DNA of 64,000 nucleotides from Dolomedes plantarius (taxonomy: Eukaryota; Arthropoda; Arachnida; Araneae; Dolomedidae): positions 43,375,893 to 43,439,892 of the forward strand of contig OU015492.1 of NCBI GenBank assembly GCA_907164885.2. The letters run 5' to 3'. The notes under the pieces are model-generated. The model did not search any database, was not told the origin of the DNA, and saw only the letters and a program-made list of their open reading frames with translations. Positions 47,328 to 57,949 of the stretch are shown piece after piece. The position numbers and the translations under genes were made by a program. The stretch's first letter is position 1; every line of letters starts with the position of its first letter.

Positions 47328-48289
47328 GTCATATGCGCATCTTAAACAACCAAGTAGAAACTATATTGAACAAATCAAATTCTCAAATTGAAAAATAAAA
47401 AATAAAAACTACCCTGATATTCGAACAGATACAATAATAAATATAAATAAGTTGCAGCCTTCTAAAGAACTACAAAGTCATTGCTTTGATACATTTCCTA
47501 ATATTATCAAGCTGATGTGTCTCTGACGAGAGGAATCGCTCTATATGTTCAGTGCCCAATAGAAATTTACTGTTAGGCTTGACAACGGATGACAATGCAA
47601 AGTTGCGTATTTCCCATTAGTGGAAGTTTGCAGGATATTTAGCAATTTGGTTAAATTGCTTAACTCGGTAAATGTTGCATCACTTGATTAGGCATTTGAT
47701 TCTTCCATATTCAAGTTTAAAACAGCATTATAATTTTAAGCCATAGTGTCAGTTTATTTTTTACATTCTCAGTTTATACCAACATTATAGACCCATACAA
47801 ATCCAAACTATTCTTCATGTTCAATTTTTTTTTTCAAAAAGAAAATAGGATATACTAAAAGAATAGAGAATGAAAAGCAGCAAGGGTTTATTATTATCTT
47901 ATATGAAAAGTTAAAATATTTATATTATTTAAATCCCTTTACTCTTGAGTAATTTATATCATAACATTTGCTAACAATATGGTTTTGGAAAACAAAAAGA
48001 AACTGTTAAATGAAGACGTAAGATGCAAAAGCGATCTGAATTTCGTCAATTAGCCAAATATCTTCCAAAACTTGACAATTTGGAAATACGTTTCAAACCA
48101 TGCCCTTGATTGACGTCATAATCATCTGATATTTTCCCCCATGGTTTTGCGTCTGTCATCCTTAATTTTAAAAATTAAGGTGGCACCAACTTTTCTCCTA
48201 TTTTCCCTTAATCTCTTGTTTACATTTTTGAGAAAATTTGAGTGTTGCGGCTTGTGATAAATCTGCGACTATAAATTTTCCAGTTGTAA
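47328..48289. promoter_or_regulatory. Divergent promoter region DNAJB12/14 - CRLS1
   Basis: Two host genes start head to head with 962 bp between their start codons, which must contain both 5' UTRs and probably both promoters. No single TATA box stands out in the AT-rich sequence. On the DNAJB side a four-codon upstream frame (ATG CGC ATA TGA, 47340-47329, minus) ends one base before the main ATG, if transcription starts above it. On the CRLS1 side the start codon is followed by G (+4). Transcription start sites cannot be placed by eye. Confidence 0.55.
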
Positions 48290-51200
48290 ATGGCACTTAT
48301 AAATTATAATTTCCGCAGCCAATTCTTAGTTGCTACAAATGTATTACATTCTTTTCGAAATTTAATTAAATTAAAGAATTCAATTATTGAAAAGAGTTGC
48401 CAAAAATATGTTTTGATATGTTCGCGAAATTTTTCAAAGCGACTTCCTGATAATATCCATTCTGAGTACTGTAAATCTGACATTTTGTGCTGCAGAAATT
48501 TATATGAAATAACACACAAGTGTTCCTCTAGATGGACTAGATATTCTAAGACTGGGTATTTAGTGAGCACTTCGAGAAAGAAAAATAAACGAACTCAGCT
48601 TGCAGATGAAATACGCTTGAAATTTCAGTATAATAAATTGAAAGAAACGAAAAGAAGATTTAAACGGACAATTGGTGAAATTGTAAGTTCGTAATTATTG
48701 CATATGTTTTCCTGCAGACTTAAATAATAATTGCCATTATTTCTGTTAAGATAATGTAAATTTTATTCTCTGGTTTTTCTTTTTTTCAAGTAAAATATTA
48801 TCGACTGAATGTGAAATATATACTAACTTAACCCTAAAATCATTATTAATTTAATTATTTTTGCTGTGTTGTTTCAAAATAACACCTATACTTCATGTTA
48901 TGTTTATTCAAATGCAATGCATGCCAGAGTGGGTTAACACTAACCCCTCAACTACAGGTCTAAGTCTCTATTTACTCGGAAAAAAAATTCGTTGGAAGTA
49001 GTCAAACAATAAATTTATACTTACAATACATATGATTAAATACATTATCAGTCTCTATTTTCAGTAGCACTTTCCTCTTTTGATTGTTCACTATCCAAGT
49101 ACGCTTCATATAATGCACATCAACATCTAGCTCCATACTGGTTTCTAATATATATATTTTATTTCCTTTCCCTCATGTTATCAATTCTACTGCATAGGCC
49201 AATTTTTCAATACACAGTGGAAATTTGATACATCATTTTTCAAGAGACCAATTGCACTGAACAATAATTGAGGGAAATCTATAGATGTGGGAACATAACA
49301 AAGAAATAATATCATTGGGACTGGATGAAAAAACAGTAGATACTGGAAAACGATGATTCAGGGAATGATTGATCGAGGTTGCACTGTAGTATATTTAGTA
49401 TTAGATTCAAATAAATATAATTTAAAAAAATTTCATGAAGGAAATACATTTATTTTAGTGAAGCAAATTTTCTGTGTGTTTTTTTTATTATTCTTGTTGG
49501 TTATTTATTTAGAATGAACTGGATCTGAGCACAATTATGAAAATTTCTTACGATTTGGAATTGGTTGGTTTCTAAAGAGCTTAAAACATCAGTAGAAAGG
49601 CCCTAAAATACATTTATAACCTGCTTTGTTTCTATCAGTAACAGTTGTTCTTTAATGATTAATGTGACCATGATGGTACAAAATAAACAGAAGTATAATT
49701 TATATAAGCCCAGCACTTAAAATTTTATAAAATACTTAAATATACTAAAAAACTTATCTCTACTGAATATTGAGTACAAAACATAATCAACTAATGCTTT
49801 TGGAAATTAGAAGATGGACCATGGAAACTTTTATATAAATTCGTTAAAAGATTATGTTTAGTCAAGGCTCGAGTATATTGAGCATTAAACTTAAAAGGAA
49901 AAATTAATGTTAGATTAACTTTACTCAGATTAATAGTCTTAAAAATCAGTAAAAAGAATTTTAACTCAATTGATAGAGACTTGTAGCAATTTTCCTTAAA
50001 TACTTATTTTATAAAATCTTTGATTAAAATGTATGGCAAAACTAATTTTCTGTAATTACTTTTAGTGTGTTGATCCAACACATCCTTTTTCTAAATTTAT
50101 TTAGCCTCATTTTTTTAAAAAGAAAAGGAAAGAAATTTAGCAAATTTTTTAAACTTAAGCTCAGAAAAACATTGAACATCTTGGCTTGAAAAAACCTGAT
50201 TTTAAAAAACCCATCACTTCAGTAAGTCAGTGAAAGATCATAGTTGTTAGACCTTGGCTCCAAAACTAGCATTGTCATTCATAAACCTTTCCTGAAAAGG
50301 CAGTATGTCTCAATATATAATTTTTTTGTATACTTAGCATGTTCATGGAATCTACTCTGTATTATGATAATTTAAATTATGAAGTAACACCTTTTTTTGT
50401 ATTTACAGAAAGAAAATATTCTGACTGTCCCCAATGGATTATGTGCTCTAAGAATAGTTTCAACTCCAATTTTAGCATATTTGATTATATCTGAATTTTA
50501 TACTGTATCTTTAGGGCTTTTTATATTTGCTGGATTTACAGATTTGGTGAGTTAAGTATTTTTCTAATACTTCACACTTTTTTCTTTAACTTTGTTAATA
50601 ACATAGCAAAGCTGTTATGTTGTAAAACAAAAATGACATAAAGGTATATTTTAAACTTAGAAACATTTAAATACAGGTTTGTTTATATGTATGCTTCTTA
50701 AAGAACAAATTTTTTTTTGTCTCTCAAGCAATTACTTTTTTTCATAATTTTAATTATCCTATAGAAAATATATTTTTAAAAAATGATTAAAATTTTTCTG
50801 CTTCATTAAATATTATAGATTGACGGATATATTGCTCGTAATTTCCCGAATCAACAGACTATGATTGGAAGTTTTTTAGATCCTGCTGCTGATAAATTGC
50901 TTATTTCAACTTTGTTTATTACTTTAACTGTTAATGGACTTATTCCAGGTATGAACTTTCTATCATTTCACAGCTTAGTAAATATATTGATTATATTGCC
51001 TTATATAATTTGTTTTATAATTATATAGAATTTTAAAACTTAATAATCCTTTTATAATTTTATATTATTGATCTAAGTAGTATAGAATTTAGGCTATTGT
51101 TTTCTGCCTGTGTTTGTAATCTTTCTTTTATATTATATATTTATTTTATTCCATAATGTAATCTAGACTCTTTTAATAGAAAATACCCCTTGCATAACCA

Positions 51201-54200
51201 ATGAGTTTAGTCACATATTCAGTAATAGATTCTGGTTATGCTACTGGAAAATATCTGATTGTGTCAGAGCTTTATTAGTGGAGAATTTAGGTTATTGCAC
51301 ATTAAAATAGTGTTTAGGAACTTCCTTGCTTCTTTTAGATAACACATGCATATGAACATCTTCTAAAGTTTGTATTAATCATTAATTTAGAGAAGGAATT
51401 TCTATGAATTGATAATGTTAAAGTCATAAAAATTTAAAGCATGTTCCAATAATATAGTTTGAAATATTTTTACTAAGGTGTATTAAGGCTATTAAAGGAA
51501 ATCTTTTAAGTGCAAATACTGTATTTATACTTCATAAAAATTATCACAGCCGTTATTTGAATTTAAGTTAAATCATCACTATTTAAGATTTTGGCTGTGG
51601 TATAGGAATAACCTCTTAGTGCTTCTGAGTATTGAAAATAATAAATGCTTGTCCTTCCAAAATGTTCATCTCTTTAGATAACTTATATATTTTTGCATGG
51701 GAAATTAGTAAATATTTTGTCTATGTGTAATGCATCATATACCAGAAGTAATTTATATCAAATGAATTAGGTTTGATATTTTTATTAAAGTTTTTTCAAT
51801 AATTCACTAAATTTATTTGTTTGTTATATAATGTAAATTGAAACATTAATGCTTTCATTAATTTCCATTCATTATTTTATCAATTTTAAATTACAGTTCC
51901 TCTAACATCAATTATTCTGGCAAGAGATATATGTTTGATATCAGCTGGATTTTACATTAGATATGTATCACTGCCTCCTCCTGTGAGTATATCTGAGGCA
52001 TATTGTAAACATGCTTTTTTTACTTCATTAGATATGATTATTTTCTAATAACTAGTATAATACCACATCAATATGATTGCAAGATGATATAGATATAAAA
52101 TATTCTGATATTAATTATACATACAAGTTCTTTTATGTATCATTCCTTTCTGTTAATTTTCTTGTAGTTGGTATAGTTATAAAATTTCGTTGAAAAGGGA
52201 TAAATTTATGAAAATAAATATAGAACTGAAGAACATTTGTCACTAATATGCTGTAATGTTTTGTGTAAAAGTAAGAATGTCAAAATGTTAATGGTATTAC
52301 CATTTTAGTATTACAGCATGTTATACATTTGGTAAATAGAGAAACTGGAATAGATTGACCAACAGATTAAAATAATTTAAATCTTTATAAAAATTGCATT
52401 AAAACTTTAGGTAATAGGTATCTATCTCTGTAAGTACAACTATTCATACTCTACCTTAAGTCATCCTCTTTTCATTTTTAATTTTAAATTGTGTTTCTCT
52501 CCCGTATGAAGATAACATGCTCTGTAGATAATTGTAAATTCATATCCAGTAAGCAGATTTTATTTTGTTGGCAGTTGGTAGGCTTAAAAATATGATATTT
52601 ATGAAAAAGTTCCTGTTAAGACAGTGCATTTTTAAATAAATTTAGTTAGTTTCTTAATTCAAGAAAATTAAATATCTTTTGTACATATTTTAGTTTTAAA
52701 GCTAAGTTATTTTCAATTTTACTGAAAATAATTTGATACAGCTAGGAATATTTAAATTTTTTAAACAATTGTTAACAATATTGATTTTGTAAACCATTCT
52801 TTACTTTGCTTTTTTATTATGAAGAATATATTTATAATTATTGCTAAAAATTTATTAAATTTTAAAATTCAGGTGAAATATGAATAATAATTTTGTCACC
52901 TTTTTTTAAATATTGATTTTAAACAAAAATATTAAATGTATTATTTTTAAAAAATCATGACATGTTCTATATAAGTGCTATTTACAATAATAATTTGCTT
53001 GTTACATAATTTCATTTATTAAAATTAATATTTTTTTAATATAGAAAACGCTAAGCAGATATTTTGATATGTCATTTGTTACTGCTAAATTACAGCCAAC
53101 AAATATAAGTAAAGTAAGTTTCTATAATACATCAAATGTGTTATTTTTTATACATTTCTTTATGTTACATGGTTTTTATAAACCCTTTCATAATGTTTGC
53201 ATAGTGTAGAGCTGTTTAAAAGTACATACTGAATGATAAACTATATTTACTATAAATACATTTATACTCCCAAAAGTTTTCCAGCAGCAATGGTGTTCTA
53301 CATTTCCATATTTTGAATAGCCTTTAAAAATAAAAATAAAAAAAACCTTTCAAATCCTAAAAAATATATATCTGTATGTATTTGCTACCTTACATTCCCT
53401 CGCTTGTTTCAGAAACAAGCTGCAGAATTTGATTCTTTCAAAAATTTGGTTTGATCTGTTTTGCGACATAACTCCCCTCTTAGAAGTGAAAGGGAATATT
53501 AAGGTTTCTCTAATTGTGAAAATCTCTCTTATGATAGAACTGACATGTATATTTTTCTGTGTCAGTTTACATCCATTATAGAAATAATTTAGAATTTTCT
53601 GAAGTTTATAAATCACATATTGTATCAGTTAACAAGATTACATTTTATTTTATAATTTGGCTTTTAAACCTGGTGAACTTAAGGAGTACCAGACATTGTA
53701 AATGTAAAAAAATTGCACATGAACAACAACATCAGAAGGTTTCTGCATTTTAGGCAGGATATTTGTTAAATTAAGTTTACTTTTGTGAATTTTTTTTTTT
53801 ACTATAAAATTTGTTAAATGTTTTATTCATGTTTCCCTTTTATTTGTTTTGCAACCTCTTTGCATATCTGAATAAGGTAATAAAAAAAAATCTTCAGAAT
53901 GCAGAATTTAATTTTCTTTTATTATTTAGCTTTGTTTAAATACTGAACCAAAAATCAATTCATGCATATGTATACATGTATTCAGCTAGTTGATTTTATT
54001 TTATTTAGGCCAATACTGTGATACAATTGTCATTGGCTGCTGCTTCTCTGGCTGCTCCTGTATTTAGCTATGTTGACCACTTTTACCTTCACATTCTTTG
54101 GTAAGTTGTCAGTGTGTTGGTGTTATCCCATTGGATTTTTCTATTATGTTGGCTTTATTATTAATTTATATAACAAGAGCAGAGAACCGATACATACAAA

Positions 54201-57200
54201 AGAATAAATAATTTTCTTTAAGATTTAGAATTGCAAATTAATTTCAAAGCAATTGTGCAAGTTCAGTGTTGTGTTCTCAACCTATTAGTGGTTTGGTTTG
54301 GTTTGGTTCGGAGTGCTATGGTCAACTTTTTGCTACATGAGGGCTAATTAGACCAGGACCTACAGTTTAAAGCCGATTCCGAATGGCTACAAACAAACAT
54401 GCCGACAGTGGGACTCGAATCCACAGGATCTGAACCGAATGCCAGCACCCTAGCCATTCGGCCATCATCTAGCCAACCTATTAGTGAAGTATATACAACC
54501 TATATTCTATTTGTGTAGGGCTACAAAACCAAGGATACATGCAAAAAAAAAAAAAAATATTTATTACACACATATTTGAAAAAAAAAAACATTTCAAGTA
54601 GCAATCATTTACTATAAATTGTTTTGTACTGATTATCTTTCATTTGCAACCTTTTTCATTAGAGCCTTATGGTACTCTGACTATATTGTGAACTTGAGTT
54701 TTTGATAGATTTAGACATTTTGGGATTTTAAAAAGCAAAAGACAAAAATTCCTTCCTTCCTTTTTGTTTAGTCTATTTTTTACGTAGTGTTTCTTGAAGC
54801 TATTTAGAGTTGAGGGAAATTTTATTTTGGAAATCTGGCATGATCTTGGTTGAATGTTTGAGAAAAATTTAAAAGATTTAGTTCAAATCTAAAATGGAAG
54901 ATCCCAAATAAATAAGGATTTAAATAAAAATGTTTTCAAGCTTTTTTAGGATGGTTGCTTTTAAAGTTGAAGTAAGTAATATCACTGTCAATCTGATCCT
55001 TTTAAGAGCTGAACAATGGCTGTGTTGTTCAGGTCAAGAATATGAGTCAAAGTGTTTGCATTTGTGGAAATATACTTGATCAAGGTTGTTTTTGATGTTT
55101 TTGTTGCTTGTGACAAAACAAAGCTCTTCTTTTTAGAATGATCATTGTAAAATGCTCCCTGTAATATGACCATTCTTTAAAGTTTGATGCTATGTTAGTC
55201 ATATCCCTCACTTTCCTCTTCATCTAGATTCAATAGACCAGGGGTGGCCAACCCGCGGCATGCGTGCCACATTGTGGCACGGCGGCGTTTTTACAGTGGC
55301 GCGCGGAGACTTACTGAAAAATTAAGAAATTTGAAAAAAATAATAATTTGTCAAAATCTGTAAAAACCCTACTCATACGCTACTGAAAATAACAGCACAG
55401 GAATATATGCACCTTTTAGCCTACAGAGGCTGTTCGCACATTTTTTAGACAATTTTGGTAAGCGGTAATAAAAAATCGTTTGCTGCAAAAGAAATAATTG
55501 AAATTGTACTATGTTTTTAAAAGTCAAAATTATCATCTGCGGCTTGAAAGTTTTGTTTTTATTCAAAATGGCATTTTTAACAAAGCAGTGGTTCTAAGGC
55601 TACATTTATGCTCTTTCCGAAGAGAAATATGCATACTCCGTTATCCAAAAACGATGTGAGAGTCATGGTTTTGTGATATCTAAAGCGTCGATAGGTAATA
55701 TCGTCAACAAGAAAGGAAAAAAAAAACGTCAAATCGGAGCCTCAAGTGGGACAAAAATTCCAAACAAGTATCCAAGGAAAAAACGGACATCTTCGACTAT
55801 TGCAAAGGTATGTTGTTTAATGTTAAAAGAAAATCCCCCTAGTCAAAGGACAGTTGCAAAATCATTAAAATGCTCAGTGTCCACTGAAAACAAAATGATA
55901 AACGTTGATTTAAATCTTAAGAAAGGGAAAAAATGCAATGTGCAGCGTCTTCTTCCAAATCATATCGCTGAACGCAGGACACGCTGCAGAATTTTATATG
56001 AGAAACACTTATCCAAAGAAAAATGGAAAACAATTGTCACAATAGATGAATCATGGGTGTATTTAAATGATTGAAACAAAAGAGCCATTTATTATCATAA
56101 AAGGGGAGAAAAAATTTTAAGTACATGGTTCAAAGAATCGAAAGAAAGTTTTTCTAAGGGATTGATGATTGTTGCTGGTTTTTCTTATAATGGCAAGTTA
56201 AAAATAAAGAGAGTGGAAAGAAATGTCAAGATTAACTCTAAATACTATCAGGAACATATTTTATCGCCAATTTTTCTGAATGAAATATCATCGCTTTATC
56301 CACAGTGCCATCAATCTGTGAGACTCCGTCAGGACAAAGCTAGCAGTCACACATCAAAATCCACTGTAAATTTCCTAAAAGAAATGGAACAAAAAACTGG
56401 TATCAAGGCCATACCCTTCACTGATATCCCTACTAAATCTCCCGATGTATCACCTATGGATTTTTGTGCTTTCGGACTTTTAAAATCTGCATTATCCAAA
56501 CGTCGTCCCAAAACCCTTACAGGACTCTGGAAAGCTGTTCAGGAGGAATGGGAGAGAATACCTCTTCTGACACTTCAAAAGGCATTATTATCCTGGAAAT
56601 TGCGGTGTCGAAAGATAGTTCAGAATAAGGGATGTCAAATAGAACATTTAAAACACAAGAATTTTATGTAATTTAGTTTTGTGAATACAATATACATCGT
56701 GTAAAAAATGTGTGAACAGCTTCTGTATAACAGTTACCCTATAACAGCGTACCTTATTATATTTTTTGTATACTGTAAAAGTTGGTAGTGGCACGCATAA
56801 TATTTTTTTTTTCAGATAGTGGCACTCTTCCCAAAAAGGTTGGCTACCCCTACAATAGACTGTTGGATACTCTGTTTTGTTTTTGTTTTTTATACACCCA
56901 TACCTTGCTTTACAGCCTGGATACGTTCCGGAAAAGTTGGCCGTAAAGCGAAAAATATAACAAATCAATTATTTGGATACAAACCCATACAAATTTAATT
57001 GGATCTGTTCCAATTTTTTATAAATAATATAGTTTTTAGTTTATAAAAAATTTTATTCTTTTATTTCCCATGAAAATGCTTGCATGAAAATAAAAGTGCA
57101 AAACAATATAATAATAAACTGAAATTCAAAAAATAAAAGAAATCATATTCACATATGTATACATATAATAAAAAACTTAAAATAAAATGTTTAAAAACTA

Positions 57201-57783
57201 TTTTAATGTGATGATGAACATTAACATGAAGAATCACTGAGCTATAATATGCTGCCATCATCACTTTTCGTTGTTGTGACTGTATAACGAAACATTGTGG
57301 GCCGTAAATCGAAAAAGTGCCATAATCAAAAAAGGCTGTTATAGCAAAATGTCATATAAAGAGCGGCTGTATAGTAAGGTATAGGTGTATTTTAACAATT
57401 TTAATTTTTACCAAATTTATTAAATTGCTGTAAATTTCAATATGATAGGGAAGTAAAGGTTGGTATAGTTTTGTACTTCCTTGTTTTGTATCTTACAGAG
57501 GGAACCAATTTTTTTACTGTGTAAGTGTATAATATACACTTGTAGCATTTTTGTTTTTATGTATGTAAATCTAATTTTTCTCCTTTAAGACTTTCACTAA
57601 TTGATTTATAGGTTTTGATCAAAATTTCTGGATTACTAATATTTGTACTGAATTCATTGTAGGTACATTACTGGCGCGACCACTGTTCTTTCAGCTGCTA
57701 GTTATGTTTATTACAAGAAATCTACATACCAGTTATTTAAAACTCCTATTAAGAAGAATAACAATTCTCCACCTGAGGAATAA
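48290..57783 (+). CDS. Cardiolipin synthase (CMP-forming), mitochondrial
   Basis: Joins CDP-diacylglycerol and phosphatidylglycerol to make cardiolipin at the mitochondrial inner membrane. Seven coding exons: 48290-48682, 50409-50546, 50819-50948, 51897-51982, 53045-53113, 54009-54100, 57663-57783. All introns are GT-AG and phases agree: 1029 nt, 342 residues. The N-terminus is basic with no acidic residue in the first 30, consistent with a mitochondrial targeting peptide. The CDP-alcohol phosphatidyltransferase signature is complete: D176-x2-D179-G180-x2-A183-R184, then nine residues, G194-x3-D198-x3-D202. It is split by intron 2. Hydrophobic stretches at about 142-170, 205-218, 221-244 and in exons 6-7 are membrane helices. 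Exon 1 is weakly conserved, and the start is the first in-frame Met. Intron 6 (3.6 kb) is filled with transposons. Confidence 0.95.
54291..54474 (-). mobile_element. tRNA-derived SINE with 12-bp duplication
   Basis: On the minus strand it starts GGCTAGATGATGGCCGAATG, with an A-box-like TGGCCGAATGG, then a B box in ggattcgagtcccac. A body and a tail of (AACC)-type repeats (ccaaaccaaaccaaacc) follow. The exact 12-bp target duplication AACCTATTAGTG lies at 54279-54290 and 54475-54486. It is 184 bp long and sits in CRLS1 intron 6. Confidence 0.92.
55424..56725 (+). mobile_element. DD41D (rosa-like) mariner-superfamily element
   Basis: A 1302-bp element flanked by TA (55422-55423 and 56726-56727). 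Terminal repeats are CAGAGGCTGTTCGCACATTT and, complemented, CAGAAGCTGTTCACACATTT. It is nested inside the hAT MITE, so it inserted later. Length, TA target and coding region fit the Tc1/mariner superfamily. Confidence 0.85.
55568..56671 (+). pseudogene. DD41D transposase, two premature stops
   Basis: One frame runs from ATG at 55568 to TAA at 56669-56671, interrupted only by TAA at 55595-55597 (codon 10) and TGA at 56072-56074. No frameshift is needed. Catalytic residues are the Asp in [10 protein letters not shown], the Asp in [12 protein letters not shown], and the final Asp in SPDVSPMDF. Forty-one residues separate the last two, against 34 in ordinary mariners. DD41D is the signature of the rosa group, so I assign it there with moderate confidence. 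The N-terminal HTH region is poorly recognisable. Confidence 0.82.
56895..57387. mobile_element. TA-flanked MITE in CRLS1 intron 6
   Basis: A 493-bp non-coding element starting CACCCATACCTTGCTTTACA, with complement of the right end CACCTATACCTTACTATACA. TA lies on both sides (56893-56894 and 57388-57389). It starts 32 bp after the target duplication of the neighbouring hAT MITE. TA target and ends suggest a pogo/Tc1-type MITE. Confidence 0.85.
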
Positions 57784-57927
57784 GAGCTTTATAGAAGTGT
57801 TCTGAACACTGACCAAGATTTTACTGTATTCTACCAGTAATAAGTCCAATGGTTTTTATATATCTTGTATATATAAATCAATCATTATTTTTAATTCCAT
57901 TGTTTTTCTTATAGAAATGCCTTCGCT

Positions 57928-57933
57928 AATAAA
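57928..57933 (+). terminator. Candidate CRLS1 polyadenylation signal
   Basis: AATAAA 145 bp after the CRLS1 stop codon, followed by a T-rich stretch (gttttctctattctgtttg). Further AATAAA motifs exist downstream, for example near 59127, so longer transcripts are possible. Confidence 0.5.
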
Positions 57934-57949
57934 AGAAAGAGTTTTCTCT

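Larger units (their letters stand above)
55239..56854. mobile_element. hAT MITE interrupted by a mariner-type element
   Basis: Outer ends are CAGGGGTGGCCAACC and, complemented, TAGGGGTAGCCAACC. The 8-bp target duplication CAATAGAC is exact (55231-55238 and 56855-56862). Without the nested element at 55424-56725 it would be about 310 bp and non-coding, a typical hAT MITE. Subterminal sequences gtgccac and gtggcac form a second inverted pair. It lies in CRLS1 intron 6. Confidence 0.9.

Noticed and set aside
48304..48570. 88-codon minus-strand frame
   Set aside because: Antisense of CRLS1 exon 1; no motif.
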